From Chloroflexota bacterium (lineage in GTDB: Bacteria > Chloroflexota > Ktedonobacteria > Ktedonobacterales > JADMIN01), in NCBI GenBank assembly GCA_021814145.1, contig JAKAIY010000026.1:1-32460 (forward strand): DNA of 32,460 nucleotides, read 5' to 3'. A program made the translations under genes and the position numbers. Shown here piece by piece: positions 16,279 through 23,481 of this stretch (its first letter is position 1; the number at the start of each line of letters is the position of its first letter). The notes beneath the pieces were generated by a model. It was not told where the DNA came from and ran no database searches. It was given only the letters and a program-made list of their open reading frames with translations.

Positions 16279-17184
16279 CTAGGCGACGCCGTTCTCGGCG
16301 ATCCAGGCGCGCAAAGATTTCGGTTGGAAGCCGAAATTATACGGGACTGAATCCAGCGTAGCCGTATTCTCGAAATCGAACAGCTCAATGGCCGCTGGGG
16401 TGATTGGCGGATTGGGGAGTACCGCTGTCATTACCGTCGCGGCCAGTTTGGCGATTGGCCTTGGTCCCGGCGCCTTGATACGGCGCTTGCCCAGCGCCTC
16501 CATCAGCATATCGAGAATCTCATTGTAGGTATAGATCTCGGGTCCGCCCACTTCGATGACCTTTCCATCATAGCTCCAGGGCTCTTGCGCCATTTTGAGA
16601 AGGCAAGTCGTCACATCCTCCACCCACATGGGCTGGAAGCGCTGATTCCCTGAGCCAATCACCGGCGTCACGACCGGCACGGCCCTGATGAGGTCCGCTA
16701 ATCCTTGAAAGAATGCCGCTCCTTTGCCAAACTGAATCGAAGGCCCCAGGATGGACCATGCGAGACCACTCTGCTTAATCGCCTCATCCGCCAGGTAGCG
16801 CGTCTCCATATATGAGCCAGGGCGTCCCGGCTGCGTGCCCAGGCCGCCAAGCTCCACGATGCGCTTTACGCCTGTATCTTTGGCGGCGGCGACGAGGTTT
16901 CGTGTCCCGGTCACGTTCGTTTCGTAATAGTTGACGCCAGGACCCGGTTTGCGATCGGCGGTAATAAACGCGCAATGGATCACGGTTTCAACACCCGACA
17001 GCGCTGGGCGCAGCGTTTCTGGTCTGGTGGTATCAGCGACGATAACCTCGACACCCTGATTGGGCAGGCGTGATCGAGCGGACTCGCGACTGCGAACTAA
17101 CGCGCGGGGTCGTGCGCCTTGCGCCACCAGGCGAGCAACGATACGGCTACCGCTGAATCCCGCCGCTCCGGTGACAAGAATCAT
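16279..17184 (-). CDS. NAD(P)-binding atypical SDR (NDUFA9/NmrA-like)
   Basis: A 301-residue nucleotide-sugar-epimerase-like protein. The Rossmann motif TGAAGFSGSRI (5-15, GxxGxxG) is intact. The active-site tyrosine region reads YMETR, i.e. YxxxR instead of YxxxK, as in many atypical SDRs that bind NAD(P) without a standard dehydrogenase site. WVEDVTTCLLKM and GGPEIYTYNEILDML match the NDUFA9/NAD-dependent epimerase branch, whose members assist complex I or sense redox state; the exact role cannot be read here. GGAAGGA lies 8 nt before ATG 17184. On the minus strand TTGCGC-N18-CATAAT lies about 100 bp upstream as a weak promoter, followed by an 8-bp hairpin (17232-17255). Confidence 0.85.
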   Translation of the reverse strand: MILVTGAAGFSGSRIVARLVAQGARPRALVRSRESARSRLPNQGVEVIVADTTRPETLRPALSGVETVIHCAFITADRKPGPGVNYYETNVTGTRNLVAAAKDTGVKRIVELGGLGTQPGRPGSYMETRYLADEAIKQSGLAWSILGPSIQFGKGAAFFQGLADLIRAVPVVTPVIGSGNQRFQPMWVEDVTTCLLKMAQEPWSYDGKVIEVGGPEIYTYNEILDMLMEALGKRRIKAPGPRPIAKLAATVMTAVLPNPPITPAAIELFDFENTATLDSVPYNFGFQPKSLRAWIAENGVA

Positions 17185-17231
17185 GCCAATCGTCCTTCCC
17201 TGCCAACTGCGATTACGCCGCGATGGGTTAG

Positions 17232-17255
17232 CGCCTGGCCGCGCAGCGCCAGGCG
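17232..17255 (-). repeat. hairpin in the SDR leader
   Basis: CGCCTGGC (17232-17239) and GCCAGGCG (17248-17255) form a perfect 8-bp stem with an 8-nt loop in the presumed 5' leader of the SDR gene. There is no T-run. A role is not evident. Confidence 0.5.
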
Positions 17256-17409
17256 GCCCTTCTAGTACAGATTATGGCCGCCATCGAAACAGGCGCGCAA
17301 GGCTCGTTTGGCTTACCCCCAGCGGTGAATTCCCGAGTATGATCTGTTGTTCCGCGTCACACGGAAAAGCCGGGGCGGATTCAGGGCGTGTGGGCGCTGG
17401 CGCAACAAA

Positions 17410-17449
17410 GCGACCCAGCGAAACGACTGAGCGGAGCTTGCTGGGTCGC
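17410..17449 (-). terminator. terminator-like hairpin after the 86-aa membrane gene
   Basis: GCGACCCAGC (17410-17419) and GCTGGGTCGC (17440-17449) form a perfect 10-bp stem. Read on the minus strand it is followed by TTTGTTGC, a short U-rich stretch. It lies about 27 bp after the stop of the gene at 17476. Confidence 0.55.
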
Positions 17450-17475
17450 CTGGGACGCCATGAGCGCGACAAGTA

Positions 17476-17736
17476 CTAATGCGCGCTGGGGATATATGTC
17501 TTGGCCTCGGCCTTGCCGACACCACGCGCGATGATGCTATAGACAAACGCGCCAAACGCGATGATGCCAGCGACGAGCACCAGAAACGCGATCGCGCCAA
17601 TTACGATAGTCTGCATGCCCTGGATGCCCTGATTGACGTAGGCGGTCCCGCCGGCGCCCGCGACCATGAACGCGAGCCCTACCGGCAGACCCCACCAGCG
17701 AATCTGGGGAATCTTGTAGGTGTCTTCTTGCTCCAT
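17476..17736 (-). CDS. hypothetical two-span membrane protein
   Basis: An 86-residue protein with two membrane segments (about 15-35 and 43-70) and a short cytoplasmic tail ending KAEAKTYIPSAH. I know no named family. GGAG lies 9 nt before ATG 17736. A strong promoter on the same strand (17973-18001) implies a leader of about 230 nt, and a 10-bp hairpin follows the stop, so it seems to be an independent transcription unit. Its small size, long leader and own promoter suggest a regulated membrane component (inference). Confidence 0.7.
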   Translation of the reverse strand: MEQEDTYKIPQIRWWGLPVGLAFMVAGAGGTAYVNQGIQGMQTIVIGAIAFLVLVAGIIAFGAFVYSIIARGVGKAEAKTYIPSAH

Positions 17737-17972
17737 TGCAGCTTGCTCCAGTCTTGCACTGACGCTTGCGCCATCCGCCGCAGCCTCGGGATTGAGCGTA
17801 TCGGGCGCTCAGCGCGAGCGGCTGGCTTGTACGAACGGTCGCCCGCCACACGTATATTCGCCGTGTGCTCTAAAAGCCGGCTCGCGAAACGATGAAAGCG
17901 CGCGGCGCATGGTCGCTTCATCGGTTAGCGGCGCAGGCTCGGCGTAGGTGTCAGGCGAATGAATCTTTCCCC

Positions 17973-18001
17973 ATCATAGCAACTTAGCGAGAAGTATACA
18001 A
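17973..18001 (-). promoter_or_regulatory. sigma-70 promoter upstream of the 86-aa membrane gene
   Basis: On the minus strand TTGTAT (17996-18001), 17-bp spacer, TATGAT (17973-17978), with TG two bases before the -10 (TGCTATGAT). It starts about 32 bp after the miaA stop and would yield a long 5' leader of about 230 nt before ATG 17736. That leader has a 33-codon frame of Arg-rich sequence but no clear ribosome site. Confidence 0.65.
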
Positions 18002-18032
18002 GCCCTCCGATTCCACGGTGTGAAACAGCCCC

Positions 18033-19016
18033 TCATCCGCTGGCGAGCGCATGGCGGATGGCCGCGATCGCGACGCCTGTGAGCTCATCGAGCGGAAGGG
18101 CGGCGTCGAGCCAGTGGATGCGCGTGTCCGTCCGAAACCATGTCATCTGGCGACGGATATAGGCGTGCGTCGCAAACTCGAAGCGCGCCACAGCCTCCTC
18201 TAGCGATATCTCGCCCCGCAGATACGCGCCCATCTCACGATACCCCAGGCTGGACATTGAAGGCAATGACCAGGTGTAGCCCCGTTCGACCAGCGCGCGT
18301 GTTTCCTCCACCAGCCCGCTGCGGAGCATCGCCGCAATGCGCTGGTCGGCCCGCGCGTGAAGCGCCGTCCGCTCCATCGAAAGGCCCAGTGTCAGGATAG
18401 TAGTGTACGGTGTTGGACGGCTTCCCTGTTGCTCGGAGAAAGGTTTGCCGGTGACGAGTGATACTTCAAGCGCGCGCACCAGACGCCGGACGTTGGCCTG
18501 GTCAATGCGTGAAGCCGAAATGGGATCTACGCGCCGAAGCCGCTCGACCAGCGCGGCGGCCCCATGCGTGGCGGCTTCCGCTTCCAGTTCAGCCCTCAGC
18601 TCCGCCTGAGGCTCAACTTCGGGTATCGCCAGGCCATCCACCACAGCGCGGATGTACAGACCTGTGCCGCCTACGAGCAGTGGCAGGCGCCCACGCGCGT
18701 GGATCGCGGAGATCGCGGCCTGCGCGTCGCGCTGGTATTCCGCCAGCGTATAGCTTTCATCAGGCCAGATCATATCCAGCGCGTGATGGGGAACGCGCGC
18801 GCGCTCTTCCGCTGATGGCTTGGCGGTGGCGATATCCATCAGGCGGTAGATCTGGCGCGAATCGGCGGAGATGATCTCAACGCCCTCGAAACCCATCACA
18901 TCCACCAGATCAGGCAGCCGCGCGGCGATGGCGAGCGCCAGCGCGGTCTTGCCTGACGCGGTTGGGCCGGCGATCACGATCAGTGGCGGACGCGAGGCGT
19001 TGTCTCCAGGTCGCAT
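18033..19016 (-). CDS. miaA: tRNA dimethylallyltransferase
   Basis: Transfers a dimethylallyl group to N6 of adenosine 37 in tRNAs that read codons starting with U. The 327-residue protein has the P-loop GPTASGKTAL (17-26), the substrate loop ISADSRQIYRLMDIATAKPS (about 48-67), GGTGLYIRAV (about 116-125) and the C-terminal SLGYREMGAYL region. The insertion LPDLVDVMGFEGVEIIS before the DSRQ motif is slightly longer than usual. It starts 21 bp after the stop of the kinase gene on the same strand, so the two are likely co-transcribed. A purine-rich GGGTAGG upstream of ATG 19016 can serve as the ribosome site. Confidence 0.96.
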   Translation of the reverse strand: MRPGDNASRPPLIVIAGPTASGKTALALAIAARLPDLVDVMGFEGVEIISADSRQIYRLMDIATAKPSAEERARVPHHALDMIWPDESYTLAEYQRDAQAAISAIHARGRLPLLVGGTGLYIRAVVDGLAIPEVEPQAELRAELEAEAATHGAAALVERLRRVDPISASRIDQANVRRLVRALEVSLVTGKPFSEQQGSRPTPYTTILTLGLSMERTALHARADQRIAAMLRSGLVEETRALVERGYTWSLPSMSSLGYREMGAYLRGEISLEEAVARFEFATHAYIRRQMTWFRTDTRIHWLDAALPLDELTGVAIAAIRHALASG

Positions 19017-19037
19017 GATTGGCCTACCCTACCCGCA

Positions 19038-21635
19038 TTAATGGCGCGTCTGGGCGAAGCGTCGCGCCAGCGCCCCGATGGGCGCCGAGAGCGAGAGTCC
19101 CAGCGCGACCCCCAGCAGCAGTCCGCACCCGCTGAGGAGCGCCAGGATTACTGGTGGGAACGTGGGAAGGAAAACCGCGTTGAGGCCCGCCTGGGTGACA
19201 GAGAAGCCCAGCCAGCCGCCGAGAATCGCCGATGAGACGAGCAGGAGGCCATGGCTAGCGCCGATTGACCGCACAACAGTGAGCAGGCCGCGGCTCACAA
19301 ACGCCTGCGCGCCAAGCGCGGCGCCAATCGCCACCATCACGGGAAGCGTCACCGCTATCGCGCCTACCTGGCCAATTTCAGGGAACACCACCGCCGCCGC
19401 CTGTGTTGTGTCAAGCGTGATCTGATTCGCGAAGTTGAACGCCAGCGCGCCGCCCAAAATGCCGCCGAGAATCGCCGTGCGCCCCCGTCCAGGCAGCCGC
19501 GCCCCGCCAATATATGGAGCCAGCGCGCCGCCGAGCGCGGCGAGCGCGCCTATCCCCAGAAGCGCTATCGCGCGTATGAGGTCCGACGGAATGAGGCCCA
19601 CCAGCCAGTCATTCAGGTAGGCGCCAAGCGCCCAGGGCAGGGAGATGGCGAGCGCGAGCGCCACGATGAACGAGAGCGCGAAACGAATATCATCCATCCT
19701 CTTCGCCGCGCGCGTCGAAGTCTGCCAGGCATTGGCGCGGCGTCTGGGCTTTGCCGCAATGGGACGTGGAGCCGGGTTGGCGCCACCCGCTTGCGCTGGC
19801 GCGCTGGTTTTCTTTACGGGGCCAGGCGCGGGGCGTGGCGGCGCGGGCGCGACATCCACCCGAACGGGAATGTACATGCGCTGCCCTGTCATCGCCAGCT
19901 CAATCATGCCGCTCTGCGGGCCGCGGCTCTTAATGGCGCTCGTGCGGGCCGTCACGGTAATCAGCGTGCTCTGGCCGCTGAACTGGGTCTTGTCCACCAC
20001 AATCCAGGGTGAGAGCGCCTTGACCGCGCCAGTGACCGCTCCACCTTGGCCGCTGACGATCAGCGCGCTTGAGGCGTCCTGCCCAGCAATGACACGTCCG
20101 AAATCAAGCTCGCGTGGCTGGACGGAAGGCAACGCCGCCGGGCCAGCGGCGGCGCTGGCGAACGTCGTCGCCGCCGCCTTGATTCCGGCCTTCAGCGCGT
20201 CACCCGTTGTTGGCGAGCCTGGCTGCCCTGAAGCGCGGGCCTTCATACCCGCCGTCACCGCCGCGATCACCCCCGCGCTGGCCGCGCTGGCCGCCGCCCC
20301 TACCAGCGGACCGAGCCCCCCGCGCGAACCTTGCTGCGCGCCCGCTCCCGCCGCTCCTGGCCCGCCAGGAGACCCGCTGGGCCGCGCGGCGTTCGATGCG
20401 GCTTGGCCGCGCGGCGCCGCGCTCGCCGCGGGCGAAGCCAGAAACGCGCGCAATCCGGCGGCCCGGTCGCTGTTGGCGTTGACGGCCTGGGTGGCGGCGC
20501 TCGCCAGATCACGGCGCTTCCAGCGTGTCATCCAGTCCGCCACACGACCGGAGTAGAGCGCCTCCGCGCCATCAAGGGAGTGGGTAGCCAGCAGCGTCAG
20601 CGCTTCCTCTGGCGAGCGCGCGAGCGCTCCTGATTGCAGATACAGGCCGGCGGGATTGAGGAGATCACGCTGGAAGTCGCTGATCGTCGCGTAACGCTGA
20701 TTGCGATCAAGACGGGTCGCGCGCTCGATGGCGAGCCGCACGTGTGGCGAGACTGCCGCGTTGCGTGTCTGCATCGGCGGCAGCGCGAATGGGGTCTTCG
20801 ACACATCGTAATTTGTTAGCAGTTGGTAGAGCGTCGCGCCCAGCGCATAGACATCAGCGCGGGCGTCTGTCTGCGCGCTGCCATACTGCTCAGGGGGCGC
20901 GTAACCCGGTGTGCCAAGCGCCTGTGTGTCGCGCTTGCGATTGGGGGTGAAGAAGCGCGCGATGCCAAAATCAATGAGCTTGATCCTGCCTTGTGGCGTC
21001 AGCATGATATTGGCAGGCTTGAGATCGCGAAAAATGATCGGCGGTTTGTGGTTGTGCAGGTAGGAGAGCGCCGAGCAGAGCTGCGCCGCCCAGCGCAACA
21101 CTTCCGCCTCCGGCAGCGCCGCGTGGGCGCTGGCCAGCCGCTGCTCAAGCGTTTGCCCCTCGATAAACTCCATCGCTAGATAGTGGCGGGAGTCCTCCGA
21201 AAAGGAGTCATAGACCTTGGGCAGGTTATCATGGTTCAGGCTCTGAAGCAGCCGCGCCTCAGCGGTGAAGTTCTTGAGCGCTTCCTGAAGCTCCTCAGGC
21301 GCGAGACTATCCTGGCTCATCTCCTTAATCGCGACGACCCGATTGGCGCGTGTATCAGACGCCTGATACACGGCGGCCATACCGCCTTGTCCCAGCGTTT
21401 TGAGGATGAGATAGCGCTTGCCCAGGAGTGTGCGCGGAGGGAGACGGCCCGTGCCAAAGTGGGGCGCGGGCTGGCTGGCGCGCACAGCCTGCCGCTTCGC
21501 CGTCGCTTGCGCGGCCTGCGCCTGTGATTGCGCGCTTGCCTGCGCAGCGATGGCGCTCGTCAGCGCCCCACCGCAGCCGTCACAGAATGAGGCTCCAGCG
21601 GGATTTTTCTCGCCACAAAACTGGCAAGTAAGCAT
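19038..21635 (-). CDS. zinc-ribbon Ser/Thr protein kinase with Ig-like and multi-pass membrane domains
   Basis: An 865-residue receptor-like kinase. Order: zinc ribbon (C4, C7, C18, C21), Ala/Gln-rich linker, Hanks-type kinase domain (about 75-328), low-complexity Ala/Gly/Pro region (about 375-500), an Ig-like/choice-of-anchor beta domain beginning LDFGRVIAGQDASS, a Pro-rich linker and six or so membrane helices at the C-terminus. Kinase landmarks: glycine loop LGQGGMAAVY, catalytic Lys in VAIKE (104), FRDLKPAN (Asp 204; His of HRD replaced by Phe), DFG (222) and GTPGYAPPEQY. All catalytic residues are present, so it should be active. The start is ATG 21635 with AGGGAG 7 nt upstream; the frame reaches a GTG at 21659. 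It leads an operon with miaA. The FHA protein at 31808 is a candidate partner. Confidence 0.92.
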   Translation of the reverse strand: MLTCQFCGEKNPAGASFCDGCGGALTSAIAAQASAQSQAQAAQATAKRQAVRASQPAPHFGTGRLPPRTLLGKRYLILKTLGQGGMAAVYQASDTRANRVVAIKEMSQDSLAPEELQEALKNFTAEARLLQSLNHDNLPKVYDSFSEDSRHYLAMEFIEGQTLEQRLASAHAALPEAEVLRWAAQLCSALSYLHNHKPPIIFRDLKPANIMLTPQGRIKLIDFGIARFFTPNRKRDTQALGTPGYAPPEQYGSAQTDARADVYALGATLYQLLTNYDVSKTPFALPPMQTRNAAVSPHVRLAIERATRLDRNQRYATISDFQRDLLNPAGLYLQSGALARSPEEALTLLATHSLDGAEALYSGRVADWMTRWKRRDLASAATQAVNANSDRAAGLRAFLASPAASAAPRGQAASNAARPSGSPGGPGAAGAGAQQGSRGGLGPLVGAAASAASAGVIAAVTAGMKARASGQPGSPTTGDALKAGIKAAATTFASAAAGPAALPSVQPRELDFGRVIAGQDASSALIVSGQGGAVTGAVKALSPWIVVDKTQFSGQSTLITVTARTSAIKSRGPQSGMIELAMTGQRMYIPVRVDVAPAPPRPAPGPVKKTSAPAQAGGANPAPRPIAAKPRRRANAWQTSTRAAKRMDDIRFALSFIVALALAISLPWALGAYLNDWLVGLIPSDLIRAIALLGIGALAALGGALAPYIGGARLPGRGRTAILGGILGGALAFNFANQITLDTTQAAAVVFPEIGQVGAIAVTLPVMVAIGAALGAQAFVSRGLLTVVRSIGASHGLLLVSSAILGGWLGFSVTQAGLNAVFLPTFPPVILALLSGCGLLLGVALGLSLSAPIGALARRFAQTRH

Positions 21636-21949
21636 CCCTGGCTCCCTGCGAGAAGACACGACACAGACACGCGCACGTCACGCGCTTTTGGTGAAGCGCG
21701 TCGAACATTACTACGCCCAGCCGCGTTCACAGGTTACATCAACCTGGCGGTATATCCCGTGGCCATATTCGATTCTATCGCGCTCACATATGCCGCGCGT
21801 GATCGCCGCGCTCGCGCGGAGCGGGGCATGTTGATTTGGGGCATGCTGATTTATAGTGGAGCGGGCGTGAGAACGGGAGCGGATCAAGCCCCATTCTCAC
21901 GCCCGCCTAAAGAGTCAGCGCCAGTGGCATGCGCCCTGCCGCGCCTGAG
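21636..21949. other. intergenic region upstream of the kinase gene
   Basis: About 310 bp, with no protein-like frame. It holds three inverted repeats: CGCGCTT/AAGCGCG (21681-21700), CAGGTT/AACCTG (21730-21746) and a 13-bp stem (21861-21906). On the minus strand TATACC (near 21753) and TATAAA (21850-21855) are possible -10 boxes for the kinase, both without a convincing -35. Confidence 0.45.
21861..21906 (-). terminator. 13-bp perfect hairpin after the mycoredoxin gene
   Basis: GCGGGCGTGAGAA (21861-21873) is the exact reverse complement of 21894-21906, with a 20-nt spacer that can itself fold (GGG/CCC). It lies 44 bp after the mycoredoxin stop. No T-run follows on either strand, so termination is inferred only from position. 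Confidence 0.55.
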
Positions 21950-22249
21950 TCACTTGGCGCTGGCAAACATGGTCAGCTTTCGTTCCAAAGCGGCGTTAGA
22001 CGGTTCAACCAGCACGCTGCCATCCGGGAAAACAATCGTTGGGACGCTCTGCGCGCCATGATTCAGTTTGCGGACGGTTTCCGCCGCCTCAGCGTTCTCT
22101 TCAATATCAATGTCCGTATACGCAACGCCCATCGCATCAAAGATCTTGCGTGAGCGGCGGCAATCACCGCACCAACTGGTGGAATAGAACAGGATCTCTT
22201 TCGTCGTGGTCATGTCACTCATGGTTGGCTGGTTTTCCCCTGTGGTCAT
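21950..22249 (-). CDS. mycoredoxin / glutaredoxin-like protein
   Basis: A 99-residue thioredoxin-fold oxidoreductase. YSTSWCGDCRRSRKIFD carries a CxxC active site (CGDC instead of the CGYC of actinobacterial mycoredoxin-1). The cis-Pro loop VPTIVFPDGSVLVEPS and the segment DIEENAEAAETVRKLN match the mycoredoxin branch, which reduces mixed disulfides formed with low-molecular-weight thiols. The start is uncertain: ATG 22249 (GGAG 9 nt upstream) is used; ATG 22222 and a GTG at 22276 are possible, and the conserved fold begins after all three. It is divergent from the sigma factor gene and probably monocistronic, with a 13-bp hairpin downstream. Confidence 0.88.
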   Translation of the reverse strand: MTTGENQPTMSDMTTTKEILFYSTSWCGDCRRSRKIFDAMGVAYTDIDIEENAEAAETVRKLNHGAQSVPTIVFPDGSVLVEPSNAALERKLTMFASAK

Positions 22250-22337
22250 CTTTCGCCGCTCCGCGCGGCGTTCCACCTAACTTCGCTGACTGGCCCCTGC
22301 GCTGGCGCGCGGGCCTTCCAGTCACAATCCTATACAA

Positions 22338-22367
22338 AATATAGCGTGCGGTGGACGCAGCGCGCAA
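22338..22367 (-). promoter_or_regulatory. promoter candidate for the mycoredoxin gene
   Basis: On the minus strand TTGCGC (22362-22367), 18-bp spacer, TATATT (22338-22343). The -10 sits in a small inverted repeat CTATA-CAAAA-TATAG (22330-22344), which could serve as an operator. Confidence 0.4.
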
Positions 22368-22459
22368 GCTCGCTCGACAGAATGTTGGCGCTAGGCGCGC
22401 CATACAGCCGGCATGTGTGAGACGGAGGTACGGGGCAGGCGGCCGTTACTAGCGCTATC

Positions 22460-22468
22460 TGCTATGCT
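22460..22468 (+). promoter_or_regulatory. extended -10 promoter candidate for the first ECF sigma gene
   Basis: TGCTATGCT is an extended -10 (TG-N-TATGCT) about 80 bp before ATG 22549. No -35 match is visible, and the sequence does not show a clear ECF-type -35 either, so autoregulation cannot be argued from it. Confidence 0.35.
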
Positions 22469-22548
22469 GTGACTGGCCTGATCTCCGGACTCGCGCGCCG
22501 TAGTGGATGCGGGAAGAGCGGGTCAGGGTATGTGCGCAGGTGTAACCG

Positions 22549-23481
22549 ATGGAGACACCCATTCGTTCCTACCATCCGAATAGCCCAGGTGAGCGTAACC
22601 CGCGTGGTGCGCGCGCGGCCAAGCGTCAGCCTGCCATCTCGTCGCGCAAACCGAGTGATGGGACAGGCGACGCCAAGCCACGCGGTCGCCGCGCGGTCAC
22701 AGCGCGGTCGCGCGAGGAGGAGACCGCCCATCGCAGCGGCGCCAAACCACTCGTTTCTGAGCGCGCCAGTGTCGCGGAAGCAGCCTCCGAGGAGGAGATT
22801 TCCGCGCCAGCCGGGAGCGCGGAGACCCTTGAAAACGCGGACGAAATTGTAGCCGCCGACGCGGGTCCTGTGGTGGGCGTAGATGATTTCGAGGATATCT
22901 TTACTCGTTTCCAGACGCCCATCACGAATTTCGTCTATCGCCTTGTGGGGAATCGCGAGCAGGCGTATGACCTGGCGCAAGATGTGTTTGTGAAAGCGTA
23001 TCGAGCGCTGGCGGGCGGCGCGACGATTCAGGCGGGAGCGTTGTCGTCATGGCTGTATCGCATCGCGTCGAATACCGCGACCGATGCGTTACGAAGGAGG
23101 CGGCTTATTTCCTGGCTGCCTCTCTCACTGTTCAATGATGATCGCGGTGTGGGCGCCGGAATGCCCGGCTCAGATAGCGGATTCGGTATGCCTGCGCCAT
23201 TGGATGAGCGTCTGGCGAGCGCGATGGGCTCTTTCACCGCGAGCTACGATGGTGGACGGTTCGAGCAGCGCGTGGCTGACCGGGAGATAGTCGAACGGGT
23301 GCTCAAGCGCCTCCCGGAGAAGTACGCAGCCTGCCTCTTGTTATACGAACATGAAGGTTTTTCATGCGCGGAGATAGCCGACGTCCTGAACGTGACGCCA
23401 TCAGCCGTCAAAATGCGGCTGATGAGGGCCAGGGAACGCTTTATCAACCTCTATCAGCAGGAGTTGGAGGGTCATCGCTGA
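22549..23481 (+). CDS. ECF sigma factor with long N-terminal extension
   Basis: A 310-residue sigma-70 family factor. The first 112 residues are a charged, probably disordered extension. Region 2 spans about 117-186 (FQTPITNFVYRLVGNREQAYDLAQDVFVKAY, then WLYRIASNTATDALRRRR). A long 60-residue linker rich in Gly and Ser (187-245) joins it to region 4 (246-300), with the recognition helix around CAEIADVLNVTPSAVKMRLMRARERF. The usual ECF factor is near 180-200 residues, so both extension and linker are unusual. AGGTG lies 6 nt before ATG 22549. The stop overlaps the start of the zinc anti-sigma gene (CTGA), implying translational coupling, so this factor is presumably held inactive by that membrane partner. 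Confidence 0.92.
   Translation: METPIRSYHPNSPGERNPRGARAAKRQPAISSRKPSDGTGDAKPRGRRAVTARSREEETAHRSGAKPLVSERASVAEAASEEEISAPAGSAETLENADEIVAADAGPVVGVDDFEDIFTRFQTPITNFVYRLVGNREQAYDLAQDVFVKAYRALAGGATIQAGALSSWLYRIASNTATDALRRRRLISWLPLSLFNDDRGVGAGMPGSDSGFGMPAPLDERLASAMGSFTASYDGGRFEQRVADREIVERVLKRLPEKYAACLLLYEHEGFSCAEIADVLNVTPSAVKMRLMRARERFINLYQQELEGHR

Noticed and set aside
146-17275. 13-base repeat TAGTACAGATTAT at 146-158 and 17263-17275
   Set aside because: Some exact 13-mers are expected by chance in 32 kb on two strands, and no further similarity flanks it.
19645-20556. 303-codon frame antisense to the kinase linker
   Set aside because: Arises from the Ala/Gly/Pro low-complexity part of the kinase; product is Ala/Pro-rich noise.
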